NCBI RefSeq assembly: GCF_009742725.1
Contig: NZ_WPHG01000001.1
Location: 248,001 to 312,000 of the forward strand
DNA: 64,000 bases
Source of the DNA: Nitratireductor arenosus
Lineage (GTDB): Bacteria > Pseudomonadota > Alphaproteobacteria > Rhizobiales > Rhizobiaceae
Direction: 5' to 3'
Shown here: positions 35,706 to 45,200 of the stretch, piece after piece
Numbering within the stretch: position 1 is the first letter of the stretch
How the letters are laid out: every line of letters begins with the position of its first letter
The notes under the pieces: generated by a model
The model's database searches: none
Told to the model about the DNA's origin: nothing
Seen by the model: only the letters and a program-made list of their open reading frames with translations
Translations under genes and position numbers: made by a program

Positions 35706-37687
35706 TCGGCGGCCTCTCTCACCGGCTTGGGGTCGAGGCCGTGGACGGGCGCATCGACGATCCGTACCAAAGCCTTGAGGCTGCCCTTGCGACCGTCTTC
35801 GAAGGTCACCTCGGTCTCGACGTGTTTTTCGGTCGTGCCGTCGTAAAGCGCCTCGATCAACTCGCCGTAACGATCGGCGATGAAGGAACGGCGCACCTTC
35901 TGGGTGCGGGTCAATTCGCCATCATCGGCGTCGAGTTCTTTGTGCAGGACCAGGAAGCGACGGATCTGCGAGGGGGCCATCAGCTCCTCTTCCGCCAGCG
36001 AGCGGTTCACCGCGTCGATGTGGCTGGCCATGCTCTTGTAGACGTCGGGATGACCGGCCAGTTCCTGATAGGAACCGTAGGACACATTGTTGCGTTCGGC
36101 CCAGCTCCCGACCGATTCCAGATCGATATTGATGAACACGGCGCAGAAATCGCGACCGTCGCCGAACGCCACGACCTCCTTGACGTCGGGATAGAATTTC
36201 AGCTTGTTCTCGATATATTTCGGCGCAAACAGCGCGCCCGAGCGCAGCTTGCCGACATCCTTGGCCCGGTCGATGATCTTGAGATGGCCCTCGGCGTCGA
36301 ACAGCCCGGCATCGCCCGTATGCACCCAGCCGTCTTCCGTCTTGGTCGCGCGGGTCGCCTCCTCGTTCTTGTAGTAGCCGAGGAAGACGCCGTCGGAGCG
36401 ATACAGCACCTCGCCATTGTCGGCGATCTTCACATCCACGCCCGGCGACGGCAGCCCGACCGTATCGGCCCTGATCTTGCCGTCCGGCTGCGCGGTGATG
36501 TAGACGCAGGCCTCCGTCTGACCGTAGAGTTGCTTCAGGTTCAGCCCGAGGGCGCGGTAGAAGCGGAACAGTTCCGGCCCGATCGCCTCGCCGGCCGTGT
36601 AGCCGACCCGCATGCGCGACAGGCCCATCCTGTTCTTCAGAGGCCCATAGACCATCAGATCGCCGAGCCCGTATTTCACCCGGTCCCAGAACCCGACGCT
36701 TTCGCCGTTGAGAATCGGTTCGCCTACCGTGCGCGCATGGGCGATGAAATGATCGAACATGCGCTTCTTCAGCGGTCCGGCATCCTCCATGCGCACCATG
36801 ATCGCCGTCAGCAGGCCCTCGAACACCCTCGGCGGCGCGAAGAAATAGGTTGGCGCGATCTCCCTGCGATCCTCGGTCACGGTTTCAGGGCTTTCCGGAC
36901 AGCTCACGCAATAGCCGGCCGTGTAGGACTGCGAATAGGAAAACACGTGATCGCCGACCCAGGCCAGCGGCAGATAGGCGATCGTCGTCTCGTCGACATC
37001 GAGATTGTCGAAGGCGTTACCGTGCAGGGCGGACTTCACCAGATTGTCGTTGGACAGCATCACCCCCTTCGGGCGGCCGGTCGTGCCGGACGTGTAGAGG
37101 ATGATGCCAAGATCGTCGCCCTTGCCGGCCGCCAGCAACGCTTCCCAGCGTTTCAGCGCATCGGATGACGCCGAAACGGCGGCAAGCCCCGTTTCGCGCA
37201 GTTCGGCATAGGAATGCAGGTGGGTGTGATCGTAATCGCGTAGCCCGCGCGGTTCGTCATAAACGATGTGCTTGAGGCTCGGTACGTCTTCGGAAATCGA
37301 AAGCAGCTTGTCGACCTGCTCCTGATCCTGCGCGACCGCGAATTTCACCTCCGCGTGGTCGAGCACGTAGGCCATCTCCTCGGCGACCGAATCGGCATAG
37401 ACTGGCACCGGCACGCCACCGAGCGACTGGATCGAGGCAAACGACCAGTAGAGCCGCGGGCGGTTCGACCCGACGACGGCGACCTTGTCGCCACGCACGA
37501 AACCCAGCGTCTCCAGCCCCAGGGCGAAGGCCCTCACCTCCGCGAGTTGTTCCGCCCAGGTCCAGCTTTGCCAAATGCCGTAATCCTTGTGCCGCATGGC
37601 GGCGCGATTGCCGTACCGGTCGGCGTTCAGCAGCAGATACTTCGGAAACGTATCAAGTGTCCTGTCGGCGTTGGCCGCAGCAACCAT
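35702..37687 (-). CDS. Long-chain acyl-CoA synthetase (AMP-forming)
   Basis: A 661-residue adenylate-forming enzyme. The N-terminal segment RDTL-like region RHKDYGIWQSWTWAEQL is typical of the ACSL/FadD15 group; the P-loop ILYTSGTTGRPKGVML is near residue 200, QTEACVYIT near residue 395 and the hinge HTGDAGLFDAEGHLKI near residue 455. It is first in the second HAAT operon (fadD-livG-livH-VOC-livM-binding protein-livF). It converts the imported acid to its CoA ester, coupling transport to activation. GGGAGGA lies upstream of the ATG. Confidence 0.93.
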   Translation of the reverse strand: MVAAANADRTLDTFPKYLLLNADRYGNRAAMRHKDYGIWQSWTWAEQLAEVRAFALGLETLGFVRGDKVAVVGSNRPRLYWSFASIQSLGGVPVPVYADSVAEEMAYVLDHAEVKFAVAQDQEQVDKLLSISEDVPSLKHIVYDEPRGLRDYDHTHLHSYAELRETGLAAVSASSDALKRWEALLAAGKGDDLGIILYTSGTTGRPKGVMLSNDNLVKSALHGNAFDNLDVDETTIAYLPLAWVGDHVFSYSQSYTAGYCVSCPESPETVTEDRREIAPTYFFAPPRVFEGLLTAIMVRMEDAGPLKKRMFDHFIAHARTVGEPILNGESVGFWDRVKYGLGDLMVYGPLKNRMGLSRMRVGYTAGEAIGPELFRFYRALGLNLKQLYGQTEACVYITAQPDGKIRADTVGLPSPGVDVKIADNGEVLYRSDGVFLGYYKNEEATRATKTEDGWVHTGDAGLFDAEGHLKIIDRAKDVGKLRSGALFAPKYIENKLKFYPDVKEVVAFGDGRDFCAVFINIDLESVGSWAERNNVSYGSYQELAGHPDVYKSMASHIDAVNRSLAEEELMAPSQIRRFLVLHKELDADDGELTRTQKVRRSFIADRYGELIEALYDGTTEKHVETEVTFEDGRKGSLKALVRIVDAPVHGLDPKPVREAAE

Positions 37688-37980
37688 CTCCCATCATCCT
37701 CCCGAACCCCGCCTTGTTTCTGCGGTTGGTCCACATTTATCGCGCGGCTTGGCCCAGCGCGCAAGTTCACCCATCTTGTCCGTTTGGCTAACCTGGCCGG
37801 CTTTTTTGACATCCGGTCCAGTTTCAGCACGTTGAAAACAAAATCACACGAAGGGCCCGGCCATTCAACTTCGCGATTGACAGACAAGCGTGGCGATGGT
37901 CTGGTATCTTGGCGAAGACCTTGATTTCCATCCCACACAATCTGATCTGTTTGGCTGTGGCGCGTGGCCATGCGCCCCGG
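37688..37980. other. Intergenic region between the Crp-like gene and the fadD-liv operon
   Basis: 293 bp with no convincing gene. It should hold the terminator of the Crp/Fnr gene and the promoter of the fadD operon. Apart from the candidate promoter at 37735-37764, I see no strong palindrome or FNR-type box. Confidence 0.6.
37735..37764 (-). promoter_or_regulatory. Candidate promoter of the fadD-liv operon
   Basis: On the minus strand TTGCGC is followed after 18 bp by ATAAAT, about 50 bp upstream of the fadD start. The match to a housekeeping promoter is moderate. Confidence 0.35.
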
Positions 37981-38655
37981 TCAAGGCTCGTAGCGCTTCA
38001 GCCTTTCGAGCTTGATCACCTTGATGCGGCCGTGCTCGCACTGGAGCAGCCCCTCTTCCTCCAGGTCCTGCAAGGCGCGGTTGGCGACGGCTCGGGAAAC
38101 GCCGGCAAGCAGGCCGAGTTCCTCCTGGGAAATCTCAATGTCGCTCTTGCCCGTCGGGTAAAGCACCGGGTTGAAGAACCAGGACAGATTGCGGGCGACA
38201 CGGGCGCGTGGGCTGAGGATACGATCATACTCGATCGTCGCGATGAACTGGCCCATGCGTTCATTGAGCTGGCGGACCAGGAAGCGGCTGAAGCCACGGC
38301 TGTTTTCGTAAAGCCACATGAAGGTGGCGCGGTTCATCATCGCCAGGCGGGTATCGCGCAGGACGACGAGATCGTATTGCCGCGCCTCGCCCTTCAGCAC
38401 CGAGCCCTCGCCGAACCAGCTTCCCGACGTCGCACCGGCAAATGTCATTGCCTTGCCGTCGCTGGACACGGCTGAAATCTTAGCCAGCCCGTCGACGACG
38501 CCGGTCCAGTAATCGAGCTTGTCGCCGCGATGACAAATATAGCTGCCCTTCGCGAAGGTTTTCTCGATGGTGCCGCGGCGCGCGCGGTCGAGTTCCTCGG
38601 CGGTGAGTTCCTCAGCCCAGATCGCGTTGCCGACGATGTCTTCCTTCGTACCCAT
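37981..38655 (-). CDS. Crp/Fnr family transcriptional regulator
   Basis: A 224-residue regulator. The cyclic-nucleotide-binding barrel spans about residues 20-135 (KGSYICHRGDKLDYWTGVVDGLAKI, GSWFGEGSVLKGEARQYDLVVLRD), then a dimerisation helix and a winged helix with EISQEELGLLAGVSRAVANRALQDLEEEGLL near residues 170-200. The N-terminal cysteine cluster of FNR is absent, so it is not an Fe-S oxygen sensor; the cAMP-contact Arg of CRP is not obvious either. It lies upstream of, and in the same direction as, the fadD-liv operon and may control it. Confidence 0.9.
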   Translation of the reverse strand: MGTKEDIVGNAIWAEELTAEELDRARRGTIEKTFAKGSYICHRGDKLDYWTGVVDGLAKISAVSSDGKAMTFAGATSGSWFGEGSVLKGEARQYDLVVLRDTRLAMMNRATFMWLYENSRGFSRFLVRQLNERMGQFIATIEYDRILSPRARVARNLSWFFNPVLYPTGKSDIEISQEELGLLAGVSRAVANRALQDLEEEGLLQCEHGRIKVIKLERLKRYEP

Positions 38656-38728
38656 GTCTTTCCGGACTACCGTGCGACGGCGCCGTTATGGACGCGCGCG
38701 CGCCGGAAAACAAGCGAGCGGTGCCCGG

Positions 38729-39508
38729 TCAGGCGGCGCGCTCCGAACGGCGCGCGGTCGGCAGCACGGTCAGAGGCGCGCGCGCGCCGGTGACCGGTCG
38801 GTCGAACAGCAGTCGCTGCTCCATGCGGGTCGACTTGAAGAATGGAAACCGGGCGAAGGACCGCTCCTCGATGGCATGCACGTTGGCCTGGAACAGTACC
38901 ACCGGGTAGTTGAGGCCCGGATAGCTGCGCACCCCACCGATCTGTTCCGACATGTAGATGCGCCGGTAGAAACCGGTGTGGTCCTCCTGGATGGTCGATA
39001 GGCAATAGGGCGCGTCGAAATGAAAACACGCCATGCCGGCGATGCGCAGCGTCAGATAGGGGATTTGTGGATAGATCTGCGACCACTCGGGGTCGGCGGC
39101 GAAACGGCTCGGATCGATGAAGGTATCGCCGGCGCGGATGCGCGCGTTCAGGATGTCGCCATAGACCGTCACCGACGGAGAGACCGGGCTCTTCTTGGTC
39201 ACATGATGAATGCGAATGGTCGAAACCAGGTTTCCGTCGATATAGATGCCGAAGCGGTAGCAATTGTCGAGGTCGTCGAGGGAATCGTACACGGCCTGGC
39301 CGGGTATTTCGGATACCATGTCGGCGGCACGGTAGGATTTGTACCGCAGCCGGTAGATGTCTTCCAGATCCTCACCCCCCTCCACGCGCCGATATTCGGT
39401 GCGTTCGAGCACGGCCAGCACATTCCTGGCAAATGCGGAAATTTCCGAATGGTTTCTCTCAGCTCCCGCGCGCAGCACTGCGCCCGACAGCGCCGGATTC
39501 GCATTCAT
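38729..39508 (-). CDS. FeeM / autoinducer-synthase-like N-acyltransferase
   Basis: About 259 residues from the ATG at 39508; the frame is open further to 39643. The sequence EDLEDIYRLRYKSYRAADMV, DNCYRFGIYIDGNLVSTIRIHHV, SPSVTVYGDILNARIRAGDTFIDPSRFAADPEW and LTLRIAGMACFHFDAPYCLSTIQEDHTGFYRRI resembles the GNAT-like fold shared by acyl-homoserine-lactone synthases and N-acyl amino-acid synthase FeeM. No luxR gene is adjacent. The C-terminal tail is arginine-rich. The shorter start is preferred because the longer one would place coding sequence over an AT-rich palindrome (39599-39612). Product and acyl donor are unknown. Confidence 0.78.
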   Translation of the reverse strand: MNANPALSGAVLRAGAERNHSEISAFARNVLAVLERTEYRRVEGGEDLEDIYRLRYKSYRAADMVSEIPGQAVYDSLDDLDNCYRFGIYIDGNLVSTIRIHHVTKKSPVSPSVTVYGDILNARIRAGDTFIDPSRFAADPEWSQIYPQIPYLTLRIAGMACFHFDAPYCLSTIQEDHTGFYRRIYMSEQIGGVRSYPGLNYPVVLFQANVHAIEERSFARFPFFKSTRMEQRLLFDRPVTGARAPLTVLPTARRSERAA

Positions 39509-39598
39509 GTCACCCAATTCCCCGTACCTCGCACGCTCAACGGTAGACCAAGCCCCGTTCAAGTAAAGCTGAAACTTCTCATGCCAGCGTTTACTTAG

Positions 39599-39612
39599 CG
39601 TTAACGTTAACG
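39599..39612. promoter_or_regulatory. CGTTAACGTTAACG palindrome upstream of the FeeM-like gene
   Basis: A perfect 14-bp palindrome lying 91 bp upstream of the chosen start, next to a partial copy (AGCGTTTAC versus AGCGTTAAC). The AT-rich island in a GC-rich genome suggests a promoter or operator. Confidence 0.45.
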
Positions 39613-39784
39613 GCCCCCTGGCCCTATTGCGCGATCGCGCCATTACGCGACGTCAACCCCATGGTCGGCCGAAACGGTTGATGAGAAGAGGTTCGCGGGC
39701 GGGGCGTTGTCATGTCCTGGCGACCATACCTCGCCTGCGTATGGGGGAGCCGGGGCGCGATCGTCTCGCAGGTTGGACCGTTTC

Positions 39785-42094
39785 CTATCGCGCCGCGACA
39801 TGCGTGGCGCGCAAATCCTCGGCGAAAGGCCACACCGTGTTGGACATGGTTTCGATACCGGAGGCCGAAAGCGCGGCGCCGAACAGGAACCCCTGCAACA
39901 GGTCGGGCTTGACCTCCTGCGACAGCAGTCGGAGCTGGTCGAAGGTTTCGACGCCTTCCATCGTGACCCTGAGCCCAACCTGTCGCGACAGATGGACGAC
40001 CCCTTTCAACAATTCGAGCGAACGTTCGTCGTCGGTGACGTCCTTGAGGAAGCTGCGGTCGATCTTCACCTTGTCGAGTGGCAGTGTGTGCAGATAGCTC
40101 AGGCTCGAATAGCCGGTACCGAAATCGTCGAGCGCGATCCGCACGCCGAGGTCGCGGATCTCCTGCAGATATTTCCGTGTCGACAATTTATCGTCGAGGA
40201 TCGCGGTTTCGGTGACCTCGATCTCGAGCCGTTCCGGCGCCAGGCCGCTCTCGGCGAGCGCGTCGGCCACGGTGGCGATGATGTCGGAATCGCGAAAGTC
40301 GCGCGCCGAGAGATTGACTGAAACGCCGATCGGCTCCGGCCATTTGGCGCATTCGCGGCAGGCTGCCTCCAGAACCTGTACGCTGATGTCGGAGATGATG
40401 CCCATCTCCTCCGCCAGCGGAATGAAAACCCCCGGTGAAACCGCGCCCAGCTCGGGATGCTGCCAGCGGCACAGCGCCTCGCAGCTTTCGATGCGCATGG
40501 AATCCATGCCGACGATCGGCTGGTAGACCACGCGCAGCGCGCGCGCCTCGACCGCATTGCGCAGATCCGCTTTCAGCATCTGCTTTTCGCGGAAAGCGGC
40601 GTCCATCGACGCCTCGAACAGCTGCCAGCCATTCTTGCCGGTCTCCTTGGCGCGATAAAGCGCAAGGTCGGCCTTGACGATCATGCCGTCAACGTCGCCG
40701 AACGCGACCGGCAGCAGAACCGCTCCCGCGCTCAGCTGCACGCGCAAAAGGTGACCCGCCACGTCCACCTCGTCGGCAAGACCGGCGAAAATTCCGTCGA
40801 GAATCTGACCGAGATGGAGCTCGTCGTGGACACGGTCGAAATAGATCACGAACTCGTCGCCGCCGAACCGGCTGACCTTGATGTCCTCGTCGGCGAAGCA
40901 GCCGAGCTTCTCGGCGATCGCGTAAATCAGGCCGTCCCCGACGGGATGGCCGAGCGTGTCGTTGACGGTCTTGAAATCATCCATGTCGAGTACGGCAAGC
41001 GCGCAGTTGCGCTCGCGATCGCCACCGGCCAACTGTTCGGCGACGATCTCCTGGAAATAGGCGCGGTTGGGCAGCCCCGTCAGAGTGTCGTAACGCGCCA
41101 TGTGGCGGATCTTCTCGTCCGCCTGGACACGCTGGGTCACATCCTCGAACGTGATCACCCCGAGCTCGTCGTCACCCTCGCGCGCCGAAAATTCCAGGTA
41201 GCGCCCGTCGGACAGACTGACGAGCAGTTTTCGGTTGCGGCCCTCGCGCAGAGCACGCGTGAGCTGTCCTTCGACAAAACCGCAATCCTTGTAGCTGATC
41301 AGGCCGCCCGCCGCGCCGCGCATCAGCAGCGCCTTGAGGGAACGCCCGACGAGGTGGTCGGGCGTGGCCACCGACATCAGTCGCGCGGCCTCGGCGTTGG
41401 CGACGACGACGCGACTGTCGGGTCCCAGCATCACCAGGCCGTGCGACATGGTGTTGAGCGCCCGGTTGAAACGCTGCGCAAGCCGGTTGGCCTTCTTTTC
41501 CTCTGAAAGCGCCGAAAACAGCACCTCGCGTACCATGTCGGCGAAGCGCCTGATGGCGAAGAAGAACGGAAAGGCCATGCAGCCGAGGATGATGTGGTAG
41601 ACGTCGCCGCGCAGGATGAAGCCGATCGAGATCGGCCAAGTCATGGTCATGATGAAAATCATGACCATGCGCGGCGAGCCGTAATTGCGCCCTGCAATCG
41701 AGGTCGCGGAGGCGAGCGTCACCGCCACGGAGGCGATTTCGGCGAAACTGTCGTGGGCGAGATAGATGCCCACGAAACAGAAAAAGCCCAGCATGAAACC
41801 ATGCATGGACCCGAACACGATGTAGTCTCTCTCTCGCGCCTTGGCCTCGGCGCCGGTCGCGGGCGGCGGACGGTTGCTGTATTTGCGGATATTGCGCAGC
41901 CTCAGGACGCCGACCATGACCATGGCGACAGCGACCAGGAGGTAAACCGGGTCTCCGGTCTTCCAGTAACACAGAACGACAAGCAGGGTCTGGGCGACGA
42001 GACCAACAGACAAAGTCAGCCCATCGCGGAAAAGCGTTTCCACGAACGGGATATAGATATCGATTGGGATGTCGCGCTTCTTGATCCTGTCCAT
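39785..42094 (-). CDS. Membrane GGDEF-EAL protein (diguanylate cyclase / phosphodiesterase)
   Basis: A 769-residue cyclic-di-GMP protein. Residues about 15-205 form five or six membrane helices, followed by a PAS-like domain (RFNRALNTMSHGLVMLGPDSRVVVANAEAARLM). The GGDEF motif RFGGDEFVIYF near residue 410 is intact; the upstream inhibitory RxxD is replaced by DEDI. The EAL domain keeps CEALCRW near residue 538, SVNLSARDF, ETAILDD, DDFGTGYSS, KIDRSFL and EGVET, so it is probably an active phosphodiesterase. Which activity dominates cannot be read from sequence. Confidence 0.93.
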   Translation of the reverse strand: MDRIKKRDIPIDIYIPFVETLFRDGLTLSVGLVAQTLLVVLCYWKTGDPVYLLVAVAMVMVGVLRLRNIRKYSNRPPPATGAEAKARERDYIVFGSMHGFMLGFFCFVGIYLAHDSFAEIASVAVTLASATSIAGRNYGSPRMVMIFIMTMTWPISIGFILRGDVYHIILGCMAFPFFFAIRRFADMVREVLFSALSEEKKANRLAQRFNRALNTMSHGLVMLGPDSRVVVANAEAARLMSVATPDHLVGRSLKALLMRGAAGGLISYKDCGFVEGQLTRALREGRNRKLLVSLSDGRYLEFSAREGDDELGVITFEDVTQRVQADEKIRHMARYDTLTGLPNRAYFQEIVAEQLAGGDRERNCALAVLDMDDFKTVNDTLGHPVGDGLIYAIAEKLGCFADEDIKVSRFGGDEFVIYFDRVHDELHLGQILDGIFAGLADEVDVAGHLLRVQLSAGAVLLPVAFGDVDGMIVKADLALYRAKETGKNGWQLFEASMDAAFREKQMLKADLRNAVEARALRVVYQPIVGMDSMRIESCEALCRWQHPELGAVSPGVFIPLAEEMGIISDISVQVLEAACRECAKWPEPIGVSVNLSARDFRDSDIIATVADALAESGLAPERLEIEVTETAILDDKLSTRKYLQEIRDLGVRIALDDFGTGYSSLSYLHTLPLDKVKIDRSFLKDVTDDERSLELLKGVVHLSRQVGLRVTMEGVETFDQLRLLSQEVKPDLLQGFLFGAALSASGIETMSNTVWPFAEDLRATHVAAR

Positions 42095-42243
42095 GCCATA
42101 GTCCGCTCAGGAGGCCGGACTATGGCACGGTCCTGTTAATAAAACGCTTCCCGCGTATTCAGCGACTTACGCCTTTCATGGTTGCATCGGACCGCGACAG
42201 CCCGGTGCGACGCCCAGCCCTCGCGACGTCGATGAAGCGCTCG

Positions 42244-45200
42244 CTATTCCGCCGCTTCCAGCGCCTTGGCCGCATCGCCAGCCTTGAAGCGGGCCAAGAG
42301 CCGCGTCCTCTCCTCGGCGGCTTTCCGCACATTGGCATCCTTGACGTGGCCATATCCCTTGACGATCTGAGGAAGGCTGGCAAGGGCGGCGGCCGCGTCG
42401 GCGCGCTCCGGCGTCAGGCCGGAAAGCACCGTGTCGATGTCGGCTTCGTACTCCGCCAGAAGACCGCGCTCCATGCGCCGCTCCCGCGAATAGCCGAAAA
42501 GGTCGAGCCGGGTGCCGCGCAGCCCCTTCATCGCCGCCAGCAGGCGGAACGCGCGCATCATCCAGGGTCCGAACGCGCTCTTTCTCGGCCGGCCGTCGGC
42601 ACTCTTTCTACCCATGATCGGTGGCGCGAGGTGGAATTCGAGCCGATCGTAGTTCTCGAACTCGGCCGAAAGCTGCTTGGCGAACGACCCGTCCGTATAG
42701 AGCCGCGCGACCTCGTATTCGTCCTTGACCGCCATCAGTTTGAACAGGTTTCGCGCCACGGCCTCCGTGACCGCGCTCGATCCGGGAACCATTTCGGTCT
42801 CCTTTGCCCGCACCGCCGCGATCCGCGTCCGGTAACGGTCGGCAAAGGCCGCATTCTGATAGGCGGTGAGAAAGGCGGCACGCCGCGAGACGATCTCGTC
42901 GAGCGTGTCGGCCGGCTGTTCGGCACCGGATGCGGATCCGACCCGCCCGACCAGTTCGCGCACGAAAGTCGGCTCGTGCGCGGCGCGCCGTCCCCAGCGA
43001 AACGCATCGACATTCATGGCCACCGCCTGACCGTTGAGCGCGATCGCGTGCTCGATCGCCTCGGCCGAGACCGGCAGCCCGCCATGCTGATAGGCCAGGC
43101 CCAGCATGAACATGTTGGCGCCGAGCGAATTGCCGAACAGGACCGCCGCCGTGCGTGTGGCGTCGAAGAAAAAGGCCTTGTCTTCGCCCGCGGCCGCCCG
43201 GATCGCCTTTTTCAGCCTCTCGGCCGGCAACGAAAATCCCGGCGAGCGGGCGAAATCGCCCGGCATGACCTCCGCCGTGTTGGCGACGAAGACGGTCTCG
43301 TTCTCGCGCACGGCAGACAGCACTTTCTTGGAGCCCGACACCACCAGGTCGCAGCCCAGCACCATGTTGGCCTTGCCGGCCGAGACCCGAATGGCATGGA
43401 CCGCCTCGGGCGTCTCGGCGATGCGCACATGGGTAAACACCGCGCCGCCCTTCTGGGCGAGACCGGCCATGTCGATCAGGCCGCAGCCGCGGCCTTCCAG
43501 ATGCGCGGCCATGCCCAGCACCGCGCCGACGGTGACGACGCCGGTGCCACCGATACCGTCGATGATCCCCGACCAGCCACCGGAAAGGGATGAAAGCCGG
43601 GGAACGGGTACCCCCTCCAGCGGATCGGCCGAACCGGCGATCCCCCGCGATTTGCGGATCTTCGCCCCATGAACCGTCACGAAGGACGGACAGAAACCGT
43701 TGACGCAAGAAAAGTCCTTGTTGCAGCTCGACTGGTCGATGCGCCGCTTACGGCCATATTCGGTCTCGACCGGCTGGATCGACACGCAATTGGACTGGAC
43801 GCCGCAATCGCCGCAGCCCTCGCAGACGAGTTCGTTGATAATCACGCGCCTGTCGGGATCGGGATAGGTGCCGCGCTTGCGCCGCCGCCGCTTTTCCGCC
43901 GCGCAGGTCTGGTCGTAGAGCAGCACCGAAACGCCCTTGACCACGCGTAACTCGCGCTGGACCCGGTCGAGGTCGTCCCGATGATGGATCGTCGCTCCGC
44001 TCGGAAAGCTCGCCTTGCCGGCATATTTGTCGGGCTCGTCGGTGACGATCGCGATACGCCCGATCCCCTCGGCGCGCATCTGATTGGCGATCATCTCCAC
44101 GCTGAGCGAACCTTCGTGCGGCTGCCCGCCGGTCATGGCGACCGCGTCGTTGTAGAGAATTTTGTAGGTGATGTTGGCGCCGGATGCGATCGCGAAGCGG
44201 ATCGCCAACGAACCGGAATGGTTATAGGTGCCATCGCCGAGATTCTGGAAGATATGCTCGCGCTTGGAAAACGGCGCCTGACCGACCCATTGCGCGCCCT
44301 CCCCGCCCATCGCGGTGAAGCCGACCGTGCTGCGGTCCATCCACAAAGCCATGAAATGGCAACCGATGCCGGCGCCGGCGATCGAGCCGTCCGGCACCTT
44401 GGTGGAGGAATTGTGCGGGCAGCCGGAGCAGAAATAGGGCGTGCGGCTCGCCACGTCGGTCGTCTCGGCCAGCATGGCCTGGAACTGTCTGAGCCTGTTG
44501 ACCCGCGCCGCGATCTCCTCGGACGGGCCGATCACTTTCAGGATCCGTTCGCCGATGGCAATGGCAATGTCGTTGGGATCGAGCGCACCCTTGGCGGGAA
44601 ACAGCCAGTCGCCGCGCTCGTCCTTCTTGCCGACGACCATCGGCTGCATAGCGGTTCCGTAGAGATCCTCGCGCACCTGAACCTCGATCAGCGAACGCTT
44701 TTCCTCCACGACGATGATCATTTCCAGACCGCGCGCGAAATCGCGTATGTGCTCGAGGTCGAGCGGCCACGGGCAGGCGACCTTGAACAGCCGCAGGCCG
44801 ATACGATTGGCCCCGGCCTCGTCGATGCCGATATCCTCCAGCGCCTGGCGCACGTCGAGATAACTCTTGCCGACGGTGATGATGCCGATCTTGGGAGTCC
44901 GGCCGCCCGAATAGACGATCTTGTTCAGATTGTTGACGCGGATGAAGGCCGCCGCCGCCGCCCGCTTGAATTCGTGCAGCCGGGCTTCCTGCCCCATCTG
45001 GTCGAGTTCGTGGCGGATGTTGAGCCCGCCCGGCGGCATGTCGAACTCGGGCAGGACGACCTTCAGCCGGTCGAGCGCGACATCGACCGACCCCGTCGAT
45101 TCGATATTGTCCTTCACGCACTTCATCGCCGACCAGGTTCCGGCGAAACGCGACAGCGCAAAGCCGTAGAGGCCGTAGTCGACCAGTTCCTGCACGCCGG

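Noticed and set aside
37876-37905. TTGACA followed by TGGTAT on the + strand
   Set aside because: No rightward gene lies downstream and the spacing is 19 bp, so this is probably chance.
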